A stretch of 64,000 bases of DNA, taken from Planctomycetaceae bacterium. GTDB lineage: Bacteria > Planctomycetota > Planctomycetia > Planctomycetales > Planctomycetaceae. The translations under genes were made by a program, and so were the position numbers. Of this stretch, positions 46,096 to 53,865 are shown in pieces. The notes beneath the pieces are model-generated. The model worked only from the letters and a program-made list of their open reading frames with translations. It did not search any database and was not told the origin of the DNA. The stretch lies in contig JAKFUG010000018.1 in assembly GCA_021732785.1 (NCBI GenBank), positions 1-64,000 of the forward strand. Reading direction: 5' to 3'. Position 1 is the stretch's first letter; every line of letters starts with the position of its first letter.

Positions 46096-46326
46096 TCATA
46101 AGCCGTCCATCAACTCCGCCAACGTGATGCCGAGCGTCAGCGCCATGGCCTCGATATTTCGCAAGGCAACATTCCGCTCACCGCGCTCGATCCCGCCGAT
46201 GTAGGTCCGGTCCAGTTCACAGGCCGCGGCAAATCCTTCCTGGGAATAACCCTGCTCCTTGCGCAGTTCGCGGACGCGCAGTCCAAATCGCTCCAAAATG
46301 TCAGCTCGCTTTCCCATGCGGGCCAT
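46096..46326 (-). CDS. XRE-family HTH regulator
   Basis: A 76-residue DNA-binding protein ([20 protein letters not shown]). The helix-turn-helix is [20 protein letters not shown], followed by the typical [20 protein letters not shown]. It is essentially only the HTH_3 domain, as in phage and restriction-modification controllers. The start is uncertain (46317, 46326 or 46371). It is divergent from the lipoprotein gene at 46455, with a palindrome between them that may be its operator. Confidence 0.85.
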   Translation of the reverse strand: MARMGKRADILERFGLRVRELRKEQGYSQEGFAAACELDRTYIGGIERGERNVALRNIEAMALTLGITLAELMDGL

Positions 46327-46333
46327 TTGAATG

Positions 46334-46383
46334 TTGACAACGAGCGCCGCTCTACGGACTATGCGCATCATTTGAAAATGATG
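46334..46383 (+). promoter_or_regulatory. Possible promoter and XRE operator
   Basis: TTGACA (46334-46339), a 17-base spacer and GACTAT (46357-46362) resemble a sigma-70 promoter facing right. The perfect palindrome CATCATTT-GA-AAATGATG (46366-46383) overlaps the expected start of transcription. It could be the binding site of the adjacent XRE protein. Inference from sequence only. Confidence 0.5.
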
Positions 46384-46454
46384 CTTATCCGTATCACTTC
46401 GTTCATTGGCCTCTGGTCGGATGAACCCAGGTCCCGTTAAAGAAAGGAACTATT

Positions 46455-47681
46455 TTGCGTATGGCATGTCCGCTCATTCTCTTTCTGTGTGGGTGCGTTC
46501 TCACGTCGGGCTGCGGCCCCGCTCCGCAACCCGTTTGGAACAAAGACTCCCGGAGTTTTTTCTACACGCACACGGATGGTTCGGTGCTGCAATATGACTT
46601 GGATAAAAGCGCGACACGGGTGTTACTGAAGCCCGGCCTCTATCGTCCGCGTCAAGTGGCGCTCAGCCCGAAGTTGGCGTTCGTCGCCTTTGCTCAATCC
46701 GCTTTCGGTCCCGAAGGCCGAGCGGTGCAGATGGGTCTTGCTTCATTGCTTGATGGCAAGACGAACTGGAGCAATCTGGAGGAATGGGGCGATGCCAAGG
46801 GGCAACGGCAGGTGTCGACTTCCAGTTGCTACTGGTGCCCCACGGGTCGGAGGATTTTGATTTGGTATCAGCACGCACTGGATAGTCCCGGAACACTCGA
46901 GTCAGCGACTCTCTATGGTCACTTCGCGGTCTACGATGTTAATTCCCGCAAGCTCTCTGAACTGACGACCGCTCCGCCAGCGATGTTGTTCTGTCAGGCG
47001 ATCAACGTCTCGCCCCTGTGCCCGGATGGTTCGGGCTATCTGGCGATGAAGCTGAACAACGAGAAATCGACGTTCTCTTTTGTCAGTTGGGACGGCTGGG
47101 AGTATCCCATGACCGTCACTGAAGAAGTTGAGGCGTTACTGAAATCTGCAACCGGTTCTGAACCGCGGGATGCGACGACGACGCGAACGGGTTGCCCACT
47201 ACCTCAAGGGGTCTGGACGGAGCATGTTTTGAAGTTCTCGGCATGCTTTGGATCGATCGCCATGAATCTGAAAGATCGACGGATCACTTTGGAGCCGTTG
47301 ACGGCCTCGCAGAAACAGGAGTTTGATCAAATCGCTGCGGCCGACATCGCCGACGCGCCGTGGACCACTCTCCAGGTGGCAACTTTTCACGGCGGTGCCT
47401 ACTCCCTCCATTGCCGAACGATCATGGGTGATGCCGAGTGCCCGGCACGAGTCGAATTCGTCGACAACAAAGTCCAACGACGACGAGTGCTCCTGGAAGG
47501 CACGCTGCCGCAAATCCTCTTGGTCCACCATCTGATGCCCGCCCCCGATGGGCAATTGATTCTGGCCAGCCTACGCGAGGCGAGAACGAAAACGTCCTGG
47601 ATTCATGTCGTCCAGCCTGACGGAAAAGTTCTAGTCAAAGTGGATGCTGGCTCTGCCGCCAGTGGAGGGCTCTCCCGATGA
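46455..47681 (+). CDS. Lipoprotein with WD40/TolB-like repeats
   Basis: A 408-residue protein. The TTG at 46455 is six bases from AAGGA; an ATG two codons later is the alternative. The N-terminus is a lipoprotein signal (PLILFLCGCVLTSGCG). The body looks like a propeller (WNKDSRSFFYTHTDGSVLQY, DLDKSATRVLLKPGLYRPRQ, HFAVYDVNSRKLSELTTAPP). It overlaps the next gene by four bases (ATGA). Function unknown. Confidence 0.65.
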   Translation: MRMACPLILFLCGCVLTSGCGPAPQPVWNKDSRSFFYTHTDGSVLQYDLDKSATRVLLKPGLYRPRQVALSPKLAFVAFAQSAFGPEGRAVQMGLASLLDGKTNWSNLEEWGDAKGQRQVSTSSCYWCPTGRRILIWYQHALDSPGTLESATLYGHFAVYDVNSRKLSELTTAPPAMLFCQAINVSPLCPDGSGYLAMKLNNEKSTFSFVSWDGWEYPMTVTEEVEALLKSATGSEPRDATTTRTGCPLPQGVWTEHVLKFSACFGSIAMNLKDRRITLEPLTASQKQEFDQIAAADIADAPWTTLQVATFHGGAYSLHCRTIMGDAECPARVEFVDNKVQRRRVLLEGTLPQILLVHHLMPAPDGQLILASLREARTKTSWIHVVQPDGKVLVKVDAGSAASGGLSR

Positions 47682-48154
47682 GTGAACGATACTGGTATCA
47701 GGACGGCGGTACGGTCTTCGGCATTGTTCTCGTGACCGCCTTCATCGGCTTCCTGGGGTATTCTTTCCGACAGAAAGCCCAGGAAGAGGCTCGGCCGTAT
47801 GTCATTCCCGATGTGGCCGCCAATATCAATCAGCCGTTGTTCGGATCGCCAAGCCTGGTAGTCACGGTCTGGCACACACATACCGGCGTTCTTCGCAACG
47901 GACGCCTCACCGTCTCGACAAGTGGTGAGCTGGTGGAGACGCGGAGCGGGCTCCATTCGCAGTCTCACAGTTTCGAAGTCTGGGAGCCAAACCGGGATCG
48001 CGCCGTCACGCTGACATTTCCTCTCAAACACTTCGACGCGACACGCGAGATTCCGATTTCGTTCACGTTGATCGGCCAGGGAATCAAACCGTTTACCTAC
48101 TCGGACGCCTGGTTGGGGAATACTTGGAAATCCAATAAAAAGGCAAGCCCTTAA
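47678..48154 (+). CDS. Hypothetical membrane-anchored protein
   Basis: A 158-residue protein translationally coupled (ATGA) to the preceding lipoprotein. One N-terminal hydrophobic segment (TVFGIVLVTAFIGFLGYSF) should anchor it. The rest is beta-rich (LTVSTSGELVETRSGLHSQS). No domain recognised. A strong terminator follows at 48185. Confidence 0.6.
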   Translation: MSERYWYQDGGTVFGIVLVTAFIGFLGYSFRQKAQEEARPYVIPDVAANINQPLFGSPSLVVTVWHTHTGVLRNGRLTVSTSGELVETRSGLHSQSHSFEVWEPNRDRAVTLTFPLKHFDATREIPISFTLIGQGIKPFTYSDAWLGNTWKSNKKASP

Positions 48155-48184
48155 CTCGACTCCGCTAGCTATCTTTTCCATCCG

Positions 48185-48227
48185 ACGCCGCTCGATCCTG
48201 AATTGGATCGAGCGGCGTTTTCATTTT
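48185..48227 (+). terminator. Strong Rho-independent terminator
   Basis: Perfect 14-bp stem ACGCCGCTCGATCC / GGATCGAGCGGCGT (48185-48198 with 48205-48218), then TTTCATTTT. It closes the 46455-48154 pair and lies 42 bases before the next start codon. Confidence 0.88.
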
Positions 48228-48259
48228 GGCACCACACCTTCCTTCACGAAAGGTACACG

Positions 48260-49225
48260 ATGAGTGCATCATTGCTCGCCGAACCACCGACCGGTTCGTC
48301 ACAACGGTCGATCGCTTCCGCACGGCTGCACAGCACCATGGCGGCCGCACGGCTGAGTTTTACCTGGCTCGGCGTCCGCAAATCGCTCACGACGGAGCAG
48401 AAGAATCAGGCGGCCGATTCATTCGGAGCCGAAGGGAAGTTCTTGTCGGCGGGCAAGAAACTCCTCGACACGTCGCATCCCGCGTTCAAAGCCGTGACGG
48501 CCATCAAAGGTCGCTGCCAGAGCTACTGGCGGGCAGTATCGCTGCCGTACCCGGAGCCGGGGATTCGCCTGATCCGGCAACAAGCCATCCGCGATTTCGA
48601 CAAACAGATCGGGAGCTTTCGGGAAGAACTCACCGCAGCGGTCGAAGAACTCGATCGGCACTACGCCGACCTGCGGTCTGCGGCGCGGCGACGCCTCGGA
48701 GGCTTGTTCGATCCCCGTGATTATCCCGTTTCGTTGATTGGGCTGTTCGGGATCGAGCATGAGTATCCCTCCGTCGAGCCGCCCAGTTACCTGCGACAAC
48801 TCAATCCCGAACTGTACGAACAAGAATGCCAACGGATGCAGGCTCGTTTCGATGAAGCCGTGCGGTTGGCGGAGCAGGCCTTCACGGAAGAACTCTCGAA
48901 GCTCGTCGAACATCTCAGCGACCGGCTCAGTGGAGGCGTCGATGGCAAATCGAAGGTCTTCCGCGATTCGGCGGTCACCCATCTGACGGAGTTCTTTGAA
49001 CGGTTTGGGGCACTCAATGTCAGGTCGAATGACCAACTGGAGGACCTCGTCCATCGAGCGCGACAAATTCTCGGTGGCGTGGAACCGCAGCACCTGCGTG
49101 CCAGCTCGTCGCTCCGACAACGTCTGGTGACTCAACTCGCGGGCGTGCAATCGTCCCTGGACGGCCTGATGGTCGACCGGCCGCGACGCAGCATCATTCG
49201 CCCGAGCCAAGGGAAGCACTCCTGA
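48260..49225 (+). CDS. Helical hypothetical protein (DUF3150-like?)
   Basis: A 321-residue protein, start 48260 with AAAGG six bases upstream. It is largely helical (FDKQIGSFREELTAAVEELD, FDEAVRLAEQAFTEELSKLV). The segment HPAFKAVTAIKGRCQSYWRA and LPYPEPGIRLIRQ suggest the DUF3150-type family seen on mobile elements, but this is a weak match by eye. The stop overlaps the next ATG by one base. Confidence 0.6.
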   Translation: MSASLLAEPPTGSSQRSIASARLHSTMAAARLSFTWLGVRKSLTTEQKNQAADSFGAEGKFLSAGKKLLDTSHPAFKAVTAIKGRCQSYWRAVSLPYPEPGIRLIRQQAIRDFDKQIGSFREELTAAVEELDRHYADLRSAARRRLGGLFDPRDYPVSLIGLFGIEHEYPSVEPPSYLRQLNPELYEQECQRMQARFDEAVRLAEQAFTEELSKLVEHLSDRLSGGVDGKSKVFRDSAVTHLTEFFERFGALNVRSNDQLEDLVHRARQILGGVEPQHLRASSSLRQRLVTQLAGVQSSLDGLMVDRPRRSIIRPSQGKHS

Positions 49226-49467
49226 TGGATCTGTTAATTGCTCCCGATGGAACGGCGACGGCGATCTACGGCGAATCGATTGACCTGCACGCGCTCGGTG
49301 CGGTCTCAATCACCCGCGCGAGCCACGTGGAACCGGATGACTTTGGCCAATGGTTTGCCGAGATCGTCGATGGACCCACGCTGGGCCCGTTCCCCCGCCG
49401 CAGTGAGGCGCTCGCGGCGGAAGTCGTCTGGTTGACCGAGCATCGACTGTTCCCATTCCCGCACTAA
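49225..49467 (+). CDS. Small hypothetical protein
   Basis: An 80-residue protein coupled (TGATG) to the 48260 gene. It starts MDLLIAPDGTATAIYGESID and contains RASHVEPDDFGQWFAEIVDG. Such proteins are common on mobile elements as companions of larger genes. No known domain. A hairpin follows at 49500. Confidence 0.6.
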   Translation: MDLLIAPDGTATAIYGESIDLHALGAVSITRASHVEPDDFGQWFAEIVDGPTLGPFPRRSEALAAEVVWLTEHRLFPFPH

Positions 49468-49499
49468 CTCCGCCATTGAAACCTTCGCGCTCACGTACG

Positions 49500-49540
49500 C
49501 AGCCGCCCCGGAACTGGTCCGAGGCGGCTGATTTTGTTCT
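49500..49540 (+). terminator. Hairpin with T-rich flank
   Basis: CAGCCGCC / GGCGGCTG (49500-49507 with 49523-49530), with an inner CGGA/TCCG extension, followed by ATTTTGTTC. It lies 42 bases before the start at 49572. Confidence 0.7.
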
Positions 49541-49571
49541 GGCCCTGTCTCGATTCAAAGGAATCCGCACC

Positions 49572-49769
49572 ATGACCCAAGCCCAACTCGACCGTGCCGT
49601 TTCGAAAGCCACTGGTGAAAGCTTTGAAGTGATTGCCCGGCGTGGGTTTTCTCTCGTCAATGAAGACTCCCCCGACGACGACCAGGAGAGGTTCATCGAT
49701 TGGGATCAGCATGACGCCAAGCAACGCGTGGCCCTGTTTCGGGACCGACAGCACGGCAACCTTGTCTGA
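49572..49769 (+). CDS. Small hypothetical protein
   Basis: A 65-residue protein, start 49572 with AAAGGA upstream. It begins MTQAQLDRAVSKATGESFEV and continues IARRGFSLVNEDSPDDDQER. Many mobile elements of planctomycetes carry similar short ORFs. Function unknown. Confidence 0.6.
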   Translation: MTQAQLDRAVSKATGESFEVIARRGFSLVNEDSPDDDQERFIDWDQHDAKQRVALFRDRQHGNLV

Positions 49770-49820
49770 CACATTTCCGGGCAGCGTCCTGCTCAAAACA
49801 TTTCCTCTCCGGAGACCGTC

Positions 49821-50129
49821 ATGAATCCACACCATCCTCCGCGGCGGCCGCATCCGCGCCGCCGCGTCGTGATGACGCTGCTCGTCGCCGCGACCTGGCT
49901 GTGCGTCCCGCTGGTCCCTGGCTGCGATCACCGCACCCGTGCCCCGACCTCTGACCCATCGACCCCGGAACCTTCACCAACGGCCCCGATCCGTCCTGAG
50001 CAACCTTCCCCGACCACACCTTCGTCTGGTCGGAACATTCAGTTTCAGGGGCTGGATCAAGATTACCGTGGCTCGACCCGTGTCATGCCCAATGACCGGG
50101 TGATTCATCGAAAGGACGCGGATGACTGA
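49821..50129 (+). CDS. Small predicted lipoprotein
   Basis: A 102-residue protein, GGAG seven bases upstream. A basic N-terminus, a hydrophobic core and lipobox LVPGC predict a lipoprotein. The rest is rich in Pro, Ser and Thr, then RNIQFQGLDQDYRGSTRVMP. It overlaps the next gene by eight bases. Function unknown. Confidence 0.6.
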   Translation: MNPHHPPRRPHPRRRVVMTLLVAATWLCVPLVPGCDHRTRAPTSDPSTPEPSPTAPIRPEQPSPTTPSSGRNIQFQGLDQDYRGSTRVMPNDRVIHRKDADD

Positions 50130-50709
50130 ACTCACAAAACAGATGCTCAGACTGCTGATCGGAGTCCTCAGTGTGCTGCTGGCGGCGCTCTCGGCGAGCC
50201 TGGGATTCTGGCTGGGCAGCCAGGATCCGCCACCGCGCTCCTTCCGGTCAATGGCCCCGACGGTGACCCAATTGGAGCGAATTAGCGAAGTTGCCGCCAC
50301 CCGTGTCCACGTGACCGACATTCTGCTCGCCGAAGGTGAGGGGTATCGCGGCTCCTGGCTGATCAAAGGGGACGCGCTCCTGTCGCTCGACGTGTCACAG
50401 GCCAAGATCGTCGATGTGAACACCGCGGCCCGAACCGCCACCATCCGGCTGCCCCAGCCACGGGTCGTTTCCGCACGGGTTGATCACGACAAGACCCAAA
50501 TCTGGAGCGTGGAGAAGACCACTTGGCTTCCCTGGAAATGGGGTGACCAAGGCTTATTACGCGATGCCGCCATGCGCCATGCCCAGCAACTCATCGAATC
50601 CTCGGTCGGCAAAGAGCACCACTTGGCGCTGGCCCGACTTCAGACCGAACTGCTGATCTACCGCATGTACGATCGGCTCGACTGGAAGATGAACGTGGAA
50701 TGGGAATGA
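50122..50709 (+). CDS. DUF4230 membrane protein
   Basis: A 195-residue protein with one N-terminal transmembrane helix ([20 protein letters not shown]). The outer part matches DUF4230: [40 protein letters not shown]. Members are of unknown function. It shares an overlap with the lipoprotein at 49821 and lies just before the Ubl gene, separated by 196 bases. Confidence 0.7.
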   Translation: MTELTKQMLRLLIGVLSVLLAALSASLGFWLGSQDPPPRSFRSMAPTVTQLERISEVAATRVHVTDILLAEGEGYRGSWLIKGDALLSLDVSQAKIVDVNTAARTATIRLPQPRVVSARVDHDKTQIWSVEKTTWLPWKWGDQGLLRDAAMRHAQQLIESSVGKEHHLALARLQTELLIYRMYDRLDWKMNVEWE

Positions 50710-50905
50710 TTCTTGCCAATTCATTCCAAAAGCCAACCCCGGCCCCTCCTTTCTACGGACCGCGAAGAATCCCAGCGGACAGGGACGTCTTTCTCCCCGA
50801 AGTAGCGCTGGATCTCGCGGGGACTTGAGAGTCGACGGTCACCAACCCTCCCCCCTCCACGGCCAATTGCCGACTCACCACCCCTTTTGTCAGGAGCGAA
50901 CATCC

Positions 50906-51124
50906 ATGCACATTCTCTACATCAACAACGACGGAGCCGGATTTGCCGACCAGATTCATGTGGAGGACGGCACGACCGTCTCCAAGCTGTTTACGCAACG
51001 CGTTCCTCACGGCCGGACCAGTGACTACCTGATCCGCGTGAACCGTCAGCCGACGACATCCGACCAGGTGCTCCAACCGGGCGACCGCGTCAGCTTCACA
51101 CCCGTGAAGATTGAAGGGGCGTAA
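50906..51124 (+). CDS. ThiS/MoaD-like beta-grasp (ubiquitin-like) protein
   Basis: A 72-residue protein, GGAG upstream. The order beta-strand, loop, helix ([15 protein letters not shown]), strand ([11 protein letters not shown]) and late [17 protein letters not shown] matches sulfur-carrier and ubiquitin-like beta-grasp proteins. The tail ends Gly-Ala rather than Gly-Gly. With the following E2-like, JAMM and E1-like genes, it is the probable tag of a bacterial conjugation system. An alternative is a sulfur carrier. Confidence 0.72.
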   Translation: MHILYINNDGAGFADQIHVEDGTTVSKLFTQRVPHGRTSDYLIRVNRQPTTSDQVLQPGDRVSFTPVKIEGA

Positions 51125-51177
51125 CTCACTCTGCCTCGTGCCGCCTGATCGCTGATATCTGATTCCTGAATTCCCCG

Positions 51178-51216
51178 TGCGGCCGTCGAGTCACCGCTCG
51201 ACGGCCACCTTTCTCT
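51178..51216 (+). terminator. Hairpin between the Ubl and E2-like genes
   Basis: Perfect 10-bp stem GGCCGTCGAG / CTCGACGGCC (51181-51190 with 51197-51206), then ACCTTTCTCTT. It may reduce transcription of downstream genes relative to the Ubl gene. Confidence 0.65.
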
Positions 51217-51230
51217 TGGAAGGAGACGCC

Positions 51231-52271
51231 ATGCCTCCGTTCGATGCCCAGCTGTGGCGGCTGGCGGGACGACTCGCTACCCGGATTGCCCCTCTCTCCC
51301 GCCAGGCGATTCAAGTCGACCTTGCACCCGATCCGCTGGCGGCTGCCCGTCAATTGCTCAACCGGTTGCGTGACGTCACGGAGCGTGGCTGGACCGTTGC
51401 CGTCGATCATCTCGGTTGGCAAGTTCGCTCGCGGTTGAATGAGTGCCAGAAACAGCTCCACGCGGTTTCGCAGATGCTGCCCCCAGGAACATTTGGGCGA
51501 ATGCCACCGACCCAGCGACTGATCTACGACGAACTGGTCGCGGTGCGTACCGAATTCGCTGAGTTTACCTACGATCTACCGGACGAAACCGTCACCGTGT
51601 TCACGGACCAGATCACCTTGGAAGGCATTGAACTCGGTGCTTTCGAGATTCGATTGCAGGGCCGTGAATTGGGAGGGACGCCTTACATCGTTATCCCCGA
51701 GTCACCCCATTACCCGCACAGCCGCTCGGATGTTCCCCATCCCCACGTCCTGGGCGAACGGCTCTGTGAGGGTGAGGCCAGCGCGCCGCTGGCCCACGCA
51801 CTTCGTACGGGTCGCTTCAGCGACTACTTCCAGATTATTCAGCAGACGCTTTCCAGCTACAACAGCGAGAGTCCGTATGTCGCGCTCGACGCCTGGTACG
51901 GCAGCGACTGTTATGCCTGCGGCGGACACGTTTGCGACGACGACGCCTGCTACTGCGACGGTTGTAATGCGACCGTCTGCTCCGATTGCAGCCGTTCCTG
52001 TTCACACTGCGGCCACTCCGGCTGCGACACCTGCCTGCCGCGATGCCCGGAGTGCCACGACGATTCCTGCTCCGGCTGCCTGAAACGGTGCGCAGGCTGC
52101 TCGAAACTCCGCTGTCCCGATTGCCTCACGAACCAACTCTGCGAGGACTGCCATGCCCAAACTGCTACCGAACAAGATCATGACGAGAGAATGTCCGCTG
52201 CGGATCCGACGACCACAGCCCACGCTCCGCTTCCAGCCGACGGCGTGGGCGAAGTTGCTGTTCTTGCGTGA
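51231..52271 (+). CDS. Predicted E2-like (UBC-fold) protein with cysteine-rich RING-like tail
   Basis: A 346-residue protein, start 51231 with GGAAGGAG upstream. Residues ~120-215 fit a UBC fold: strands [30 protein letters not shown], a VPHPHV flap, then Cys179 in [14 protein letters not shown] as the candidate thioester Cys, and a helix [16 protein letters not shown]. Residues 227-307 hold 22 Cys in ten CxxC pairs ([20 protein letters not shown] ...), a binuclear or multinuclear zinc region like RING/treble-clef domains. It overlaps the JAMM gene by 119 bases. The E2/RING reading is by eye and needs a structure model. Confidence 0.7.
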   Translation: MPPFDAQLWRLAGRLATRIAPLSRQAIQVDLAPDPLAAARQLLNRLRDVTERGWTVAVDHLGWQVRSRLNECQKQLHAVSQMLPPGTFGRMPPTQRLIYDELVAVRTEFAEFTYDLPDETVTVFTDQITLEGIELGAFEIRLQGRELGGTPYIVIPESPHYPHSRSDVPHPHVLGERLCEGEASAPLAHALRTGRFSDYFQIIQQTLSSYNSESPYVALDAWYGSDCYACGGHVCDDDACYCDGCNATVCSDCSRSCSHCGHSGCDTCLPRCPECHDDSCSGCLKRCAGCSKLRCPDCLTNQLCEDCHAQTATEQDHDERMSAADPTTTAHAPLPADGVGEVAVLA

Positions 52272-52824
52272 TCTCGGCCATACCGAGGTCGGCGGCTTCG
52301 GCATTTCCGCAGCCGACGATCTGCTGCTGATCGAAGACGTTGTCCTCGTCCGCCAGCAGTGTTCCGTCGTCACGGTGGCGTTCGAGGATGAATCGGTCGC
52401 CGAGTTCTTTGATCGGCAGATTGATCGCGGCTTACGCCCCGAGCAGTTCGGACGCGTCTGGGTTCACACGCATCCGGGCGATTCGGCCCTGCCCAGCTCG
52501 GTTGATGAAGAGACGTTTGCCCGCGTGTTCGGCCGCAGCGACTGGGCCGTGATGGCGATCGTCGCCTGCGGTGGCGACACATTCGCGCGTTTGCAGTTCC
52601 CCGCGGGACCGGGTGGTTCCGTGGATCTGCCGCTGGCCGTCGACTACCGGCAGCCGTTCCACGGCAGTGACCACGACGCCTGGATCGACGAATATCTCAC
52701 AAACGTCCAGAGCGTACCCGACTTCTTGTTTCCAGAGTCGCCATGCCTCTCGCTCCCGTCTCACGGCGCGATTTCTTCACGGACGTATTCACCGCTGGAG
52801 TTAGCGGACTGGCCCGCGTGGTGA
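52153..52824 (+). CDS. JAMM/MPN-domain metallopeptidase
   Basis: A 223-residue protein; the start at 52153 has GAGGA six bases upstream and lies inside the preceding gene. The JAMM zinc motif is complete: Glu45 ([10 protein letters not shown]), then His105-x-His107-Pro-x6-Ser115-x2-Asp118 in [23 protein letters not shown] enzymes remove ubiquitin-like tags or process their tails. The neighbours make this a likely deconjugase or Ubl-processing peptidase. The C-terminal ~80 residues are an extension that overlaps the next small ORF. Confidence 0.88.
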   Translation: MPKLLPNKIMTRECPLRIRRPQPTLRFQPTAWAKLLFLRDLGHTEVGGFGISAADDLLLIEDVVLVRQQCSVVTVAFEDESVAEFFDRQIDRGLRPEQFGRVWVHTHPGDSALPSSVDEETFARVFGRSDWAVMAIVACGGDTFARLQFPAGPGGSVDLPLAVDYRQPFHGSDHDAWIDEYLTNVQSVPDFLFPESPCLSLPSHGAISSRTYSPLELADWPAW

Positions 52825-53000
52825 ACGCGGCTGCTCCCGCAGCGCTCCCTCCACAGCCGGTGCGGATCATCGTGGTGGTCGGCGAGGAGTTGCTCCTTCG
52901 TCCCTGGATGTCTGGCCGCCGCCGAATCTTTGCGATAACGCCATCATGGCACTCGCTGCCGCGGACCAACCAACCCTTCACTGGAGTTCCGGATGACTGA
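52743..53000 (+). CDS. Small ORF overlapping the JAMM and E1 genes
   Basis: An 85-residue frame in a different phase from the JAMM gene (82-base overlap) and overlapping the E1 start by eight bases. It starts [26 protein letters not shown] followed by a hydrophobic stretch resembles a Tat-like signal. It fills the otherwise empty gap between JAMM and E1, which supports it. It may still be chance. Confidence 0.42.
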   Translation: MPLAPVSRRDFFTDVFTAGVSGLARVVNAAAPAALPPQPVRIIVVVGEELLLRPWMSGRRRIFAITPSWHSLPRTNQPFTGVPDD

Positions 53001-53655
53001 TCGCTTCTCGCGTCAACAGGATCTCGTCCCCGCGGACAAACTTCTCACGCTCGCCGCCACCGTGATCGGTGTCGGTGCCATCGGTCGCCAAGTGGCCCTG
53101 CAACTCGCGGCCCTCGGAGTTCACCGACTGCAACTGATCGACTTCGACACGGTCGAAGCGATCAATATCACCTCGCAGGGCTACTACACCGGAGACCTTG
53201 GGACGCCCAAGGTCTCCGCCACGGCACGGATCATCCACCACATCGACCCCACGATCGCGGTGGCCACCCTTCCCGACCGGTTTCGCCCTCGCCACGAGGC
53301 CGGCGAGGTCGTCTTCTGCTGTGTGGATTCCATTGCCACACGGGCTGCCATCTGGCGCGCCGTCCACAAATCGTGTGCATTCTGGACGGATGGTCGAATG
53401 CTCGGCGAAGTCCTCCGCATTCTCAGTGCCGCCGATCCACGGAGTCGCGAGCATTACCCGACGACGCTCTTTGAACCCTCCGAGGCTCAGGCCGGCCAAT
53501 GTACCGCCCGCAGTACGATCTACAGCGCCAACCTCGCCGCGGCGCTGATGCTGCATCAGTTTGTACGTTGGCTCCGTCAAATCCCTGTCGACCCCGATCT
53601 CTCCTTCAACTTGCTGGCGAGTGAACTCGGCGTCGTCGGCAATGCCATCAGCTAA
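52993..53655 (+). CDS. ThiF/E1-like adenylyltransferase
   Basis: A 220-residue Rossmann protein. The nucleotide site is [20 protein letters not shown] (GxGxxG at 26-31), followed by [20 protein letters not shown] (Asp50, Asp52, Asn58) and [12 protein letters not shown] with Lys73. VVFCCVDS gives Asp112. Cys170 in [15 protein letters not shown] is the likely thioester or catalytic Cys. It should adenylate the Ubl tail. The protein is small and lacks the CxxC zinc pairs of MoeB/ThiF. Confidence 0.85.
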   Translation: MTDRFSRQQDLVPADKLLTLAATVIGVGAIGRQVALQLAALGVHRLQLIDFDTVEAINITSQGYYTGDLGTPKVSATARIIHHIDPTIAVATLPDRFRPRHEAGEVVFCCVDSIATRAAIWRAVHKSCAFWTDGRMLGEVLRILSAADPRSREHYPTTLFEPSEAQAGQCTARSTIYSANLAAALMLHQFVRWLRQIPVDPDLSFNLLASELGVVGNAIS

Positions 53656-53699
53656 CGGTAGCAGCGGGCGGTCAGGTCCATCATCATCTTGCCTTCAGG

Positions 53700-53740
53700 G
53701 GGGCCGCCGAGCAGTGCGTTCGGCGGCCCCGTTCTCATTT
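53700..53740 (+). terminator. Terminator after the E1-like gene
   Basis: Perfect 11-bp stem GGGGCCGCCGA / TCGGCGGCCCC (53700-53710 with 53720-53730), then GTTCTCATTTCATT. It closes the conjugation cluster. Confidence 0.75.
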
Positions 53741-53811
53741 CATTCGTGATCGGGAACCCGTTGACGTAAATATTACGCACGGCATCTGCGGCGAAAACGC
53801 ACGGTGGTTCT

Positions 53812-53865
53812 TCACACGCGCCCCACGACCGTCGCGTCGCTGAGCGTCTTGATCTCGATGTTACG
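53812..53865 (-). pseudogene. Possible C-terminal remnant of a DUF1080-like gene
   Basis: Reading leftwards from 53865, the frame gives RNIEIKTLSDATVVGRV then stop. RNIxIK is the usual last strand of DUF1080 (3-keto-disaccharide hydrolase-like) proteins. It begins within a few bases of the integrase stop (53861), so the integrase element could have entered the 3' end of such a gene. The match is short, so this is tentative. Confidence 0.35.

Noticed and set aside
50906-53655. A canonical PRTRC plasmid cassette
   Set aside because: The JAMM and ThiF parts fit in outline, but no ParB-related or actin-like PRTRC genes are seen, and the E2-RING fusion differs.
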